Below are positions 1 to 8,842 of a stretch of 64,000 nt of DNA, one piece after another (the stretch's first letter is position 1; each line of letters opens with the position of its first letter). The position numbers were made by a program, and so were the translations under genes. This stretch comes from Microvirga massiliensis. GTDB lineage: Bacteria; Pseudomonadota; Alphaproteobacteria; Rhizobiales; Beijerinckiaceae. Under the pieces are notes generated by a model. The model saw nothing but the letters and a program-made list of their open reading frames with translations, searched no databases and was not told where the DNA came from. Location of the stretch: contig NZ_LN811361.1 in assembly GCF_001006805.1 (NCBI RefSeq), forward strand, positions 105,871 through 169,870. Direction: 5' to 3'.

Positions 1-106
1 CTTTCGGGAGAGGCGACACGGGCGGGGTAAAATTGGCCCAAGCGCAGCATGTGCCGGTCTGACAGCTGGCAGGGTCATGGCATCCGGCATCACTCAAGGA
101 GGGAAT

Positions 107-298
107 ATGCGCCACATTTCCTGGATCGCCCTCACCTTTCTGGTCGTATCATCGGCGCTTGCGCAGACCACCACACCCGCTTCCCCGGCGCCGGGCGGAA
201 CGACGGGCACCACCGCGAATTGGTGGTGGATCATTCTGCTCGTCATCATCGTCGCGGCCGCGATCTGGTATTTCATGCGGTCCAGAAATCGAATCTGA
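107..298 (+). CDS. Small single-span membrane protein
   Basis: A 63-residue protein. An AAGGAGGG ribosome site lies just before the ATG at 107, which makes this start better than the in-frame ATG at 77. Residues 1-20 form a signal peptide ending near ALAQ. A Pro/Thr/Gly/Ala-rich linker follows, then a strong hydrophobic segment beginning NWWWIILLVIIVAAAIWYF, ending in a short basic tail (MRSRNRI). If the signal is cleaved, the product is a C-terminally anchored periplasmic peptide; if not, a two-span protein. I do not recognise a family. Similar small proteins are common in Hyphomicrobiales, but no function can be assigned. Confidence 0.6.
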   Translation: MRHISWIALTFLVVSSALAQTTTPASPAPGGTTGTTANWWWIILLVIIVAAAIWYFMRSRNRI

Positions 299-412
299 CG
301 ACAAGCGCGCTCCTTCGGCAGACAGGATCAGCGCGGACGGAATCCTCGAGATCTCCGCCGGACGCGGATGTCGCGGGAATTCCGCTCAGTCATGCAAGCC
401 GTTTCGTACCGC

Positions 413-1081
413 TCATGCAGGTGAGGAGCCGAACTGGACGTGCGGATCGCGGACGCTTGTGAACACGGGCGACGCTTGCGACCGATTCCCTGCGACGATT
501 TCCGATATGGTTGTCGCAATCTTCTCTCCTCCCTTTGCGGACGGCTCGATCGGATTGGCATAGTCGTCTGGTTCGGAGCAGATCAGGCGAAGATCGATCA
601 GAGGGAGCCGACGCGCAAAGGCTGCGCGGGTGATCACGTCATTGAAGATGGCGAGTCCGGTCACGACGAGGCGCTGCTCCTGCGGATCCGGAAATCGAGC
701 ATCATAAATGGTGCAGAGGGTCGTCGGGAGCCGAAACCGGATCACCGCGTCCAGCATCGCGTCGTAATCGCGGGCGAACCGGTCACGAATATCGGCCAGC
801 CGGTTCAGGACGTCCGCCACGGAGCGGGCTGCCTGCCGAAGAACATCGCTTTGCTGGAGAGCATCGTTGCCGCCTGCACTCACGACGAGATGGGTCGCCT
901 CCGACGGGATGTTCCGCAGTTGAGACGCGACGTCCCGAGCCGTCGCCCCATCGACAGCACAGAGGGTGGCTCGCCAGCCGGGCGGAAGCATTGCCCGGAC
1001 TTGCCTCACCACGTCGGGCTGACCTGGGACGTAAGCAGCATTGTCGAAGATAGAATCGCCGAGGAGAACGACGTGACTCAT
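413..1081 (-). CDS. SGNH/GDSL-family hydrolase
   Basis: A 222-residue cytoplasmic protein (no signal peptide). Block I is at the extreme N-terminus (LLGDSIFDN, nucleophile Ser about residue 10). Block III is SAGGNDAL near residue 69. The usual C-terminal DxxH block is not obvious; the matching place reads DDYANPIEPS. The family hydrolyses esters or acyl groups on lipids or sugars, and the substrate cannot be read here. A GGAG lies about 12 bases before the ATG. The C-terminal 25 residues are low in hydrophobic content and poorly family-like. Confidence 0.8.
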   Translation of the reverse strand: MSHVVLLGDSIFDNAAYVPGQPDVVRQVRAMLPPGWRATLCAVDGATARDVASQLRNIPSEATHLVVSAGGNDALQQSDVLRQAARSVADVLNRLADIRDRFARDYDAMLDAVIRFRLPTTLCTIYDARFPDPQEQRLVVTGLAIFNDVITRAAFARRLPLIDLRLICSEPDDYANPIEPSAKGGEKIATTISEIVAGNRSQASPVFTSVRDPHVQFGSSPA

Positions 1082-1233
1082 GCCGCTTCAATCTCCAGCC
1101 GCTCTCCGCCTCTCGCCAAGGCTCTCACGCCTGCCAGGTCGAATCCGGCTGCGGCGCAGTTCGTCCAGATCTCTACTTGCCGGGGCACACCCGAGGCGAA
1201 TGGAATCGATGCACTACGCGAGCTGAGTGAATC

Positions 1234-1401
1234 TCACTCCTCCAGTGCCCGTCTGATCCGTCGTGCCGCCTCCTTCGAGGCAACGCCCTCCGTAAACCAG
1301 GCGAGCACCGTGAGGTTCAGGTCTCCCGTGACGAGCCTTCTGGCATGGGCAGGAAGATGTCGCGCGACCTCCTGAAGATAGGAGGAAAAGTTGCCGGACA
1401 T
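1234..1401 (-). CDS. Small hypothetical protein, 55 aa
   Basis: I do not recognise this protein. The start at 1401 is chosen because a GGAGG (1407-1411) sits 5 bases upstream; the adjacent ATG at 1404 would leave only 2 bases. The 55-residue product is amphipathic and helical: HLPAHARRLVTGDL, then a hydrophobic LTVLAWFTEGVA, then a basic C-terminus EAARRIRRALEE. There is no membrane segment or cysteine. It lies between the GDSL hydrolase and the hibernation-factor gene, all on the minus strand, with more than 100 bases on each side. It is supported mainly by the ribosome site. Confidence 0.5.
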   Translation of the reverse strand: MSGNFSSYLQEVARHLPAHARRLVTGDLNLTVLAWFTEGVASKEAARRIRRALEE

Positions 1402-1559
1402 CATGGCCTCCGCAATCAAGAATAAGCTCAGCATCTCACCGCGGCTATGGCCGCGGGTTCAAGGCGGCTCTCCGTCTTAAGCCTCTTACTCTGCTGCCTG
1501 GCAGAGATCAGGCCGATCGGGTGTCAATGGAGCCGGATCGCGGTCGAAGTCGGCATCGC

Positions 1560-1964
1560 TCAGATGCTCAGGGCCCCAGCCTCGTCTTCCGCTCTGCGGC
1601 TGGGACGCAGCCCCTCGCGCAGCACCACATCCTTGTCGGTCCGCTCGGCCTTGTTGTCGCGCAGCGCGCGTTTGGCGCGGCGCAACTGCTTGGCAACCTT
1701 GTTCAGGGCCGAGTTGAAGGCTGCATAAATGTCCTTGTTCTTCGCCTCGCCGCTCATCATGCGGAGCGCGCCCATCTGCATATTGACCGTGCAGTAATAG
1801 GTGATCCCTTCCTTCTTGAAATAAACGGTGCCTGCATTGAGCCGACCAAAGTATTTTCCCGCAACTTGAAGGACGTTCTTTCTCACGTATTCCGGAAGAA
1901 TCTCCCCGAGATCCACTGTCGCACTCTCGACGGTGATAGTCCGGTCAACGCTGCTCAATTTCAT
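1560..1964 (-). CDS. hpf: Short-form ribosome hibernation promoting factor (HPF/RaiA family)
   Basis: A 134-residue sigma-54-modulation/S30AE protein. Residues about 13-105 carry the family core: DLGEILPEYVRKN helix, KYFGRL, the strand TYYCTVNMQMG, then DIYAAFNSALNKVAKQLRR followed by a basic run. Such proteins bind the decoding centre of idle 30S subunits and stop translation in stationary phase or stress. Alphaproteobacterial HPF is normally the long form (about 190-200 residues) with a C-terminal dimerisation domain. That domain is absent here; the last 30 residues are charged and low complexity. This is therefore probably a second, short paralogue. AGGAGG lies 8 bases before the ATG. An EcfG-like promoter lies just upstream. 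Confidence 0.8.
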   Translation of the reverse strand: MKLSSVDRTITVESATVDLGEILPEYVRKNVLQVAGKYFGRLNAGTVYFKKEGITYYCTVNMQMGALRMMSGEAKNKDIYAAFNSALNKVAKQLRRAKRALRDNKAERTDKDVVLREGLRPSRRAEDEAGALSI

Positions 1965-2001
1965 GCGATGATCCTCCTGCTCTCGGTCCTGGTAGACTCG
2001 A

Positions 2002-2026
2002 AACGCAGGGCTCCGCTCCTGGTTTC
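2002..2026 (-). promoter_or_regulatory. EcfG-like (general stress) promoter upstream of hpf
   Basis: On the minus strand this reads GAAAC, 16 bases, CGTT, one mismatch from the alphaproteobacterial EcfG consensus GGAAC-N16/17-CGTT. Transcription would start near 1996, giving a leader of about 30 bases before hpf. Stress control fits a hibernation factor. One mismatch means chance is possible. Confidence 0.35.
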
Positions 2027-2221
2027 GTCTACCCTGAGGCTAATGTGATGGCTTCCGAGGCAAACGCCAAGTCCACCTGGCTTGGCCATATGCGGCCCTT
2101 CGTCCCGCACATACGATCAGCGCGATCCCCGCCGTGCTGCAGCACGGCCGTAGCCTGCGAGCATGTCGGGTCCGTAAGTGAGGACTGACGGGGCAGAAGC
2201 ACGCTTGCCGGGGACCCCGAA

Positions 2222-2243
2222 GGCTTTCGAGCGGCTCGAAGCC
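2222..2243 (-). terminator. Hairpin downstream of mscL
   Basis: GGCTT/AAGCC plus CGAG/CTCG arms with one bulged base form a hairpin 30 bases past the mscL stop. On the minus strand it is followed by TTCGGGG, with no proper U-tract. It may be a weak terminator or mRNA 3' stabiliser. Confidence 0.35.
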
Positions 2244-2272
2244 TCGTGGTCCGCGCCCGGCCAGAACCGCCG

Positions 2273-2716
2273 TCAACGCTGCGGGGCAGCTTGGCCGGAT
2301 GCGAGCAGATCCCTGATCTCGGCCAGAAGCTTCACGTCGGCGGGAATTTCCGGCGCCTTGGGCACATCGACCTTCTCATCCTCCTTGCGCTGGAGTCTGT
2401 TCATGCCCCGGATCACGAGGAACAACACCCAGGCGACGATCAGGAAATTGAGAGCGACGGTGATGAACTGCCCATAGCCTACGACCGCCCCCTGCTTTTT
2501 CGCATCGACATAGGCGGCGCCCTCCTGGATGCTCGACGAGAGGGGCAGATAATAATTGGAGAAGTCGAGTCCGCCCGTGATGGCGCCGACAATCGGCATG
2601 ATGATGTCGTTCACGAGCGACGTGACGATGGCGCCGAAAGCCGCGCCAATGATGACGCCGACAGCGAGGTCGACGACATTGCCGCGCATCGCAAATTTTT
2701 TGAACTCCTCGAGCAT
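2273..2716 (-). CDS. mscL: Large-conductance mechanosensitive channel
   Basis: A 147-residue MscL, normal length for the family. The N-terminal amphipathic helix MLEEFKKFAMRGNVVDLAVG runs into TM1 (IIGAAFGAIVTSLVNDIIMP). A periplasmic loop follows, then TM2 (FITVALNFLIVAWVLFLVI) and the cytoplasmic C-terminal helix bundle (PEIPADVKLLAEIRDLL). The homopentamer opens under membrane tension to release solutes during hypo-osmotic shock. The start at 2716 matches the family N-terminus and has GGGAGG upstream; a further 27 codons of open frame upstream are not coding. It appears monocistronic. Confidence 0.95.
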   Translation of the reverse strand: MLEEFKKFAMRGNVVDLAVGVIIGAAFGAIVTSLVNDIIMPIVGAITGGLDFSNYYLPLSSSIQEGAAYVDAKKQGAVVGYGQFITVALNFLIVAWVLFLVIRGMNRLQRKEDEKVDVPKAPEIPADVKLLAEIRDLLASGQAAPQR

Positions 2717-3516
2717 TCCCACCTCCCTGATGGCGCCATGAGCGCCTCCGAAGGCAGTGCCCCAGACACGCCGGCTCCAACAGCAAAGCCTATCCAATTG
2801 CCCCCATCAAGGGGCGTGCAGGCGAAATGCGTGCCGGAGAGTCTCCCGGCCAGATCGAGGAATGCTGAATACGCCGAGAGTGCCGGGTTCGGCGGCCTCA
2901 TCAGCGCGGCTCGAGCAGTCGGTCCTGCAGTGTACCGAAATGAGTTTTCCGGCAGAAGACGGGGCGGGGCGGGTCCGGAGATTTGATCGTGCGGGTCGGC
3001 TAATGCTGCCTCTTTCGCAGTTCGTGCGGCGTTCGCGCCTACCGCGGCGGCTGTCGAGGAGGAGTTGATGCCGGTCCCAAGGAAAAGATCCATCTTCCTC
3101 CAAGTTCGTCCCCCTCCCGGCCTTGACCCCGGGAAGGGAGACACCTCTTGACCGGCTCGGAGAATATGATCGAGCCAAGCGTCAAGTGGGAGTGATACGT
3201 AGGAGTAGCGCCAACGCGTGGTCGGAAGAGGGTGAGGTTCATCGGAATTTCTCCCTCGTCGCGGCAGCTTTTGTCCTTGGCCTGTCCAGCGCGCATGCCC
3301 AGTTCACGCCCTCGGCACCAGACAGCAGTTCAGTATCTATATCGGGCTCACTTCAGATTCTGAACTGGAACCCTTGCGAGCAGGTGTGAGATCTTTGTGC
3401 GTCCGATCGGCAGGATTGCGCGAAGCGTCCCGGCCAGGGTCGAGCCGCCACGACAACTCACCAACGGCGACCGGTCGGAAGTAGCGGACCACCTGCATAG
3501 GTTCGAGGAACCGATC
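2717..3516. other. Intergenic stretch, about 800 bases, no convincing gene
   Basis: Several overlapping open frames occur, but none has a good ribosome site together with protein-like composition. One plus-strand frame at about 3237-3389 encodes a signal-peptide-like stretch (NFSLVAAAFVLGLSSAHAQF) but lacks a usable start codon. It may be the remnant of a small secreted protein. A minus-strand frame starting MDLFLGTG near 3090 would run into the mscL gene and is probably noise. Confidence 0.4.
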
Positions 3517-4962
3517 ATGAGCACGTTATCGATCATGACATTACATGGGCAAGAAGCCCCGATCTCGCCGGAAGTCTTGCTCGAACTCACGAGTAAGGTT
3601 GGCGGTAAGATCATGCAGAAAGGCGATCCCGGGTATGACGACGCACGCCGGATCTGGAACGGGATGGTCGACCGCTCGCCTGCGCTCATCGTCCGTTGCG
3701 CAGGTTCGGCAGACGTGGTGCAAGCCATCGCTTTCGCACGCCAGCACCAGCTGTTACTGGCGGTTCGGAGCGGCGGGCACAACATTGCAGGCAATGCCGT
3801 TTGCGAGGGCGGCTTGATGATCGATCTATCGGGCATGATGGGAGTCCGGGTCGATCCTGTCGCCAAAAAGGCCTGGGTTGAACCCGGAGCAACACTGGCT
3901 GATCTCGACCGAGAAACTCAGGCTTTCGGGCTCGCGGTGCCGACCGGCATCAACTCGACGACCGGGATCGCCGGCCTGACGCTTGGCGGCGGTTTCGGCT
4001 GGATCACCCGCAAGTTCGGGTTGACCATCGACAGTCTTGTCTCCGCGGACGTGATCACTGCCGAAGGGAAGCTCGTGCGCGCGTCCGCCGAGGAAAACGA
4101 AGATTTGTTCTGGGCGATCCGGGGCGGCGGCGGCAACTTTGGCATTGTCACCGGCTTCGAGTTCAACCTGCACCCAGTCGGCCCGGAGGTTCTGTCGGGA
4201 CTCGTGGTGCATCCGTTCGAGGATGCGGCCAAGCTTCTGAAGCAATATCGAGCCGCGGTCGACAATGCGCCCGAGGAACTGACCTGCTGGGCCGTGATGC
4301 GCCGGGCACCTCCGCTACCATTCCTGCCTACGGACTGGCATGGACGCGAGGTTCTGATCCTTGCGATGTGCTATCTTGGGGATCCAGCCGAAGGCGCGAG
4401 GGTGACACAGGAGCTTCGCTCGCTTGGCAAGCCGATTGCCGACGTCGTGGGACCACACCGATTTGTGGATTGGCAAGGAGCCTTCGATCCGCTCCTCTCG
4501 CCGGGAGCACGCAACTACTGGAAGAGCCACGATCTCGATGGGTTACCCGATGGCGCGATCGAGGCGATTGTCGACGCAGTGCACACACTGCCCAGCGATG
4601 AGGCCGAGGTGTTCATCGCACATGTCGGTGGCGCGATGAGTCACGTGGCGCCCGATGCGACCGCGTTTCCGCAGCGACGGTCCCACTTTGTCATGAATGT
4701 CCATGCCCGCTGGCGTGACAGAAAGGATGACAGCCATTGCACCGCGTGGGCAAGGCATCTGTTCGGTGCGACTGAGCCGTTTGCCACCGGCAGCGCGTAT
4801 GTCAACTTCATGCCGGATGACGAGACCGAACGCGTCGAGAAGATATATGGGCTGAATTACCGCCGGCTTGCAGAGATCAAGGGTCAGTACGACCCCGACA
4901 ACGTATTCCGCTTGAACCAGAACATCCGGCCTGTTCCGCATCACACGGGACATCTGGCCTGA
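3517..4962 (+). CDS. FAD-linked oxidoreductase, berberine-bridge-enzyme type
   Basis: A 481-residue PCMH-type flavoprotein. Residues about 50-220 form the FAD-binding domain, with RSGGHNIAG (His88, the usual covalent flavin attachment residue), EPGATLADLDRE, and GLTLGGGFGWITRKFGL. The substrate domain follows. The C-terminus has the BBE signature YVNFMPDD...YGLNYRRLAEIKGQYDPDNVFRLNQNI, which closes over the flavin. The second (Cys) covalent site of plant enzymes is not seen. The family oxidises alcohols, sugars or alkaloids with oxygen; the substrate is unknown. The start at 3517 has GAGGAA upstream and agrees with the domain. The stop overlaps the next start (TGATG), so the dehydrogenase is co-translated. 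Confidence 0.85.
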   Translation: MSTLSIMTLHGQEAPISPEVLLELTSKVGGKIMQKGDPGYDDARRIWNGMVDRSPALIVRCAGSADVVQAIAFARQHQLLLAVRSGGHNIAGNAVCEGGLMIDLSGMMGVRVDPVAKKAWVEPGATLADLDRETQAFGLAVPTGINSTTGIAGLTLGGGFGWITRKFGLTIDSLVSADVITAEGKLVRASAEENEDLFWAIRGGGGNFGIVTGFEFNLHPVGPEVLSGLVVHPFEDAAKLLKQYRAAVDNAPEELTCWAVMRRAPPLPFLPTDWHGREVLILAMCYLGDPAEGARVTQELRSLGKPIADVVGPHRFVDWQGAFDPLLSPGARNYWKSHDLDGLPDGAIEAIVDAVHTLPSDEAEVFIAHVGGAMSHVAPDATAFPQRRSHFVMNVHARWRDRKDDSHCTAWARHLFGATEPFATGSAYVNFMPDDETERVEKIYGLNYRRLAEIKGQYDPDNVFRLNQNIRPVPHHTGHLA

Positions 4963-5951
4963 TGCGAGCGATGGTTCTGCACGCGCCTGGAACGGAGCTT
5001 GTTCCCGAGGAACGAAGCCTGCCCCTGCCGGGGCCGGGCGAGATCCGTCTGCAGGTCGAAGCCTGTGCGGTATGCCGTACCGATCTGCATATCATCGACC
5101 GGGACCTCCAACATCCGAAACTGCCCCTCGTTCCGGGCCACGAGATCGTCGGACGGGTCGACCAGATCGGCCCCGGCGTGACGGGTTTCACCTTGGGTGA
5201 GCGCGTGGGCGTCCCTTGGCTGGGCGGGACTTGCGGGTGCTGCACTTATTGCGTCGAGGAGCGGGAGAACCTGTGCAACGCGCCAGTCTTCACGGGGTAT
5301 ACGCGCGACGGCGGCTTCGCGACCCACGCTGTCGCGAATGCGGCCTTTTCGATCAAGCTGGGGGCCTTCGATGATCCCGCCTCCGCAGCGCCCCTGCTGT
5401 GTGCGGGCCTCATCGGCTGGCGTTCGCTGGTGGCGGCAGGCGACTGTTCGCGTACGATCGGCCTCTACGGTTTCGGCGCAGCCGCCCACATCATTGCGCA
5501 GGTCTGCGTCAGGCAGGGACGGCGGGTCTTTGCCTTCACGCGACGCGGTGACGAGACGGCGCAAACCTTCGCCCGCGAGCTCGGAGCCGCCTGGGCCGGT
5601 GATTCCGAGCAGATGCCACCGGAGCCGCTCGATGCGGCCATCATCTTCGCGCCGGTCGGTTCCCTGGTTCCGGCGGCTCTTAAGGCCGTGCGCAAGGGCG
5701 GTCGTGTCGTCTGCGGCGGCATCCACATGAGCGACATTCCCTCGTTCCCCTATCGCCTCCTCTGGGAGGAGCGGCAGGTCGTCTCCGTCGCCAATCTCAC
5801 CCGGGCCGATGCCGTCGATTTCTTTGCGTTCGCATCGACGGCAAACCTTCATACCGAGACCGTCGAGTATGATCTGGCTCGAGCGAACGAGGCTCTTGCA
5901 GATCTGCGCGAGGGCCGATTGCGCGGTGCCGCCGTGCTGGTGCCGAGATAG
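4962..5951 (+). CDS. Zinc-dependent alcohol dehydrogenase family protein
   Basis: A 329-residue medium-chain dehydrogenase. The catalytic zinc region includes CAVCRTDLHII and GHEIVGRV. The structural zinc loop is CGCCTYCVEERENLC. The Rossmann fold begins near residue 165 (IGLYGFGAAAHIIAQV; the glycine pattern is GFGAAA rather than the usual GxGxxG). It most resembles the AdhA/AdhP-like zinc alcohol dehydrogenase group. It should interconvert an alcohol and aldehyde with NAD(P)H. It shares one base with the upstream flavin oxidase (TGATG), so the two probably act on the same compound. The overlap and coupling are visible; the shared substrate is inference. Confidence 0.85.
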   Translation: MRAMVLHAPGTELVPEERSLPLPGPGEIRLQVEACAVCRTDLHIIDRDLQHPKLPLVPGHEIVGRVDQIGPGVTGFTLGERVGVPWLGGTCGCCTYCVEERENLCNAPVFTGYTRDGGFATHAVANAAFSIKLGAFDDPASAAPLLCAGLIGWRSLVAAGDCSRTIGLYGFGAAAHIIAQVCVRQGRRVFAFTRRGDETAQTFARELGAAWAGDSEQMPPEPLDAAIIFAPVGSLVPAALKAVRKGGRVVCGGIHMSDIPSFPYRLLWEERQVVSVANLTRADAVDFFAFASTANLHTETVEYDLARANEALADLREGRLRGAAVLVPR

Positions 5952-6015
5952 ACGACCTACGAAGATAGGTTCAGAAAACCCGGAAGCTCGCAGGTTCTAA
6001 ACGGTTTACCTCGCT

Positions 6016-7077
6016 TTAAAACGAGGCAACATGACGGATCGCGTCGGCGATATCCACCTCCATCGCCTGCGCGACCGGTTGCCGGTAATGGACGGTGTCG
6101 AAAAAGAACTCCGGATTGCGGTTCTCTGACCTGTCGACGCGCCAATCGACCACGGCCGACCGAGCGTGGGCCTGCGCGACCGTCGAGATGGCTGCCTTGC
6201 AGGCGCGATCGACGAAGGCCTGCTCGGCTCCGGGAAGCAGGCGGTTCTTGTAGCTCGGCGGCATCACCAGGATCAGGGCCGTCTCCTCCGGCAGCGACGC
6301 CGCGACTTTCTTCAGTCGATCGAGCGCGGGGAATCGCCTCTGTCCCTCCTGGGGATCCCGGTCCAGGAGCTGAGCATCGGAATGGGGTGTCTCCTCCAGG
6401 CGTTTCCGGAGGGCTGGGTCATTCGTGTAGCCCAGGCGGATATAGTCGGGCTCGTAGTCCCAGTAGCCGTCCGGGCGCGCGCGCTCGGGATCGCCCTGGA
6501 AGATATAGGCGAGGCGGCGCGGCAGTTCCTCCAGGATATCATAGCGGAGCAGGCCGCGAGCGTATTCCATGGGATCTGCGCTGTAGAGCCAGAACGGGAA
6601 GGGCTTGTCGTTCGGCAGATCCGGATTGGACGTGCACCACATGTCGTCGATGCTCACGACGAGCGCCTTGGGCGTCTCTGTGCGGTGCCGCAGGAACCAG
6701 TCGATGAGTGCCAAGTGCTCCTTCGGCCCGGAGCCGGGAACCGCCAGCTGAACGAAGTCAACTCCGGTGGTCGCTTTCAGGCGCTCGGGTGAAATGATCT
6801 GGATGCGTGAATTCCCGGTGATCGCGGCATTGAAGGCCGGGTCCCGCCCCCGGCTCGGATTGGCGGTGCGCGGTCCTTGCGGCCTGACGCCCGGCTTCTC
6901 GAACAAGGTCGAGCGGCCGGTATCATAAGGATCGACCGCATAAGCGACTCCGACTACGGCGGCCAAAAGGGCGAGCGTCACGCCAACGAGCGTGACGGCG
7001 AAGCGCAGCCATTGCACCCGCGCGGGATTCTCTGCCGCCTCAGAACTGGAAGTAGATGAACTCGTAATTCGCATCAT
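6016..7077 (-). CDS. AlgJ/AlgX-like SGNH partner of the MBOAT acyltransferase
   Basis: A 353-residue protein. Residues about 20-45 form one membrane anchor (LRFAVTLVGVTLALLAAVVGVAYAVDPY), placing the rest in the periplasm. ITGNSRIQIISPERL resembles the block I region (GxS) of SGNH-like proteins found beside MBOAT genes. VVSIDDMW and the C-terminal DTVHYRQPVAQ (a likely DxxH dyad) support the fold. Such proteins move an acyl group, delivered through the membrane by the MBOAT protein, onto an exported polymer, as AlgJ/AlgX do for alginate. The start overlaps the MBOAT 3' end by 38 bases, so the pair is one operon. The polymer is unknown; no polysaccharide synthase is nearby. Confidence 0.7.
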   Translation of the reverse strand: MMRITSSSTSSSEAAENPARVQWLRFAVTLVGVTLALLAAVVGVAYAVDPYDTGRSTLFEKPGVRPQGPRTANPSRGRDPAFNAAITGNSRIQIISPERLKATTGVDFVQLAVPGSGPKEHLALIDWFLRHRTETPKALVVSIDDMWCTSNPDLPNDKPFPFWLYSADPMEYARGLLRYDILEELPRRLAYIFQGDPERARPDGYWDYEPDYIRLGYTNDPALRKRLEETPHSDAQLLDRDPQEGQRRFPALDRLKKVAASLPEETALILVMPPSYKNRLLPGAEQAFVDRACKAAISTVAQAHARSAVVDWRVDRSENRNPEFFFDTVHYRQPVAQAMEVDIADAIRHVASF

Positions 7078-8413
7078 CGCCGATCTTGAACAGCACGACC
7101 AGGAATAGAATCGCAAAGAGAGCCGCGATCCAGCGGCGCGGCGGCAACGTATGGACGAAGGTCCAGGCAGTCGGGCCGATCATCGCGATGGCCGCGCCGA
7201 CCGCCAAGGCCCGCCACTTCATCGTGAAGCCGTCCGCCCCAAACCCCAACAGCGCTCTGTAGAAATTGCCCGCCACCGCCAAGGTTTCGGCTCTGAAAAT
7301 CACCAGGGTCAGGGCGAAGAACGTGAAGGTCAGGAACCAGCCGAGCAGGCTCGGCATGGATAGACCGGCCTTGCGCCAGAGCACGATGATAATTAGGCCG
7401 ATGCCTTGGAGCGCCCCCCAGACCAGAAAGTTCCATCCCGCACCGTGCCAGAGGCCACCCAGCGTCATGGTTGCCAGGAGCGCGCCGAGCTGGACCGCAA
7501 GGCCGCGCCGGCTGCCGCCGAGCGGGATGTAGAGATAGTCCCGCAGGAAGCGCGACAGGGTCATGTGCCAGCGCCGCCACAGGTCCGCCAGTGACGTAGC
7601 CCGGTAGGGAACGTCGAAATTCTGGGGCAGCACGATGCCGAACAGGAGCCCGAGCCCCAGGGCCATGTCGGTGTAGCCCGAGAAATCGAAATAGACCTGG
7701 AACGTGAATCCGAGCGCTCCCTGCAGCGCCTCGCCCATGTCGAGCGCCTGGCCGGCCGCCGCTGCGGCGAAGATCGGGTTGGTGTATTCCGCGAGTTGGT
7801 CGCCCAGGAAAACCTTCTTGGCGAGCCCAATGACCAACAGCATCAGGCCGCGCGAGAAGCGCTCCTCTGCGTCACGGCGCTGATAGGGCCGCTCGTCGAA
7901 CTGGTGCATGATCTCGCTCCAGCGCACGAGCGGGCCGGCGAGAACCTGCGGGAAGAAGGCGATGTAGAGCCCGTAGCGGACGAGGTCGTAGCGCGGCGCT
8001 TTGCCGGCCCTAAGGTCCGTGAGATACATGATGTGGTGGAACGTGAAGAACGAGATCCCGAGCGGAAGCGCGATGTCGAAGTGGGGCGCCCGAATGCCGG
8101 GGATCACATCCACGAAATCGGCGAAGAAGTTGAAATACTTGAAGAACCCGAGGACGAGGAGGTTCACCGCGATGGCGAGTGGGATCAGGACATCCCGTCC
8201 CGAACGGGTGAAAGCTTGGGCGATCAGCCAGTTCACCACGATGGATCCCACCAGAAGCGGCGCGAAGCGCCAGTCCCAGTAGCTGTAGAAGAGCAGCGAC
8301 AGAGCCAAGAGGACGGGCAGGCGCCATTCCGGCTTGAAGCGCTCCACGAGCCAGTGGATCAGGAGCGCGGCCGGCAAAAAGGCGAACAGGAAGACGAATG
8401 AGTTGAAGAGCAT
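7040..8413 (-). CDS. MBOAT family O-acyltransferase (AlgI/DltB-like)
   Basis: A 457-residue polytopic membrane protein, normal length for AlgI-type enzymes. It has the family signatures DLWRRWHMTLSRFLRDYLYI followed by PLGGSRRG, and GGLWHGAGWNFLVWG, whose His is the conserved catalytic residue. About ten hydrophobic segments are visible. It transfers acyl groups, usually acetyl, across the inner membrane for polymer acylation. The AlgJ/AlgX-like gene follows and overlaps it. The operon lacks recognisable synthase, epimerase or export genes, so the acceptor may be made elsewhere in the genome. Confidence 0.9.
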   Translation of the reverse strand: MLFNSFVFLFAFLPAALLIHWLVERFKPEWRLPVLLALSLLFYSYWDWRFAPLLVGSIVVNWLIAQAFTRSGRDVLIPLAIAVNLLVLGFFKYFNFFADFVDVIPGIRAPHFDIALPLGISFFTFHHIMYLTDLRAGKAPRYDLVRYGLYIAFFPQVLAGPLVRWSEIMHQFDERPYQRRDAEERFSRGLMLLVIGLAKKVFLGDQLAEYTNPIFAAAAAGQALDMGEALQGALGFTFQVYFDFSGYTDMALGLGLLFGIVLPQNFDVPYRATSLADLWRRWHMTLSRFLRDYLYIPLGGSRRGLAVQLGALLATMTLGGLWHGAGWNFLVWGALQGIGLIIIVLWRKAGLSMPSLLGWFLTFTFFALTLVIFRAETLAVAGNFYRALLGFGADGFTMKWRALAVGAAIAMIGPTAWTFVHTLPPRRWIAALFAILFLVVLFKIGDDANYEFIYFQF

Positions 8414-8842
8414 CGCCGTTGAGCATCATCGGACGGCGCGCAAAACCCCTTCCGCGCCAAGAGGGCGCGCACTTCTGAGGCTATGCGTGGCCGGCCCCCA
8501 CGAGGTGGTCCGATTCGGTTGTTAGAGCATGATCGGTCGCGGCGCTACCATTGGATAGCGGACGGAGTCGTCCGGGCTTCCCAAGGCAACCCAAGCACGA
8601 CCTCTGGTGCGGATGGTCTGGAGGCGCATGAGTACAAACATTTACGTTGTTGCATGGACCCAAGTCGGGCTATGGCAGGTGCCGCCGGAAGACGGACCTG
8701 GAGCAACCGTCAACGGGCGGCTCCTGCGTAGCTGAGTTCCCATTAATTTTACGTAAGGGAATGGCGCCGCTGGTCCAAGACTTTGCCTCCAACCACTCGT
8801 AATTTGGCAGAATTGTGACTGCTGGATCAGCAAGGATCAGGT
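8414..8842. other. Intergenic region between divergent acylation and SGNH genes
   Basis: About 430 bases without a convincing gene. It must hold the promoters of the MBOAT operon (minus) and of the SGNH gene (plus). No clear -35/-10 pair stands out. The segment around 8720-8760 is locally AT-rich. Confidence 0.4.

Noticed and set aside
2611..3144. A 177-codon minus-strand frame overlapping mscL
   Set aside because: It would overlap the mscL start by more than 100 bases and shows no conserved motif.
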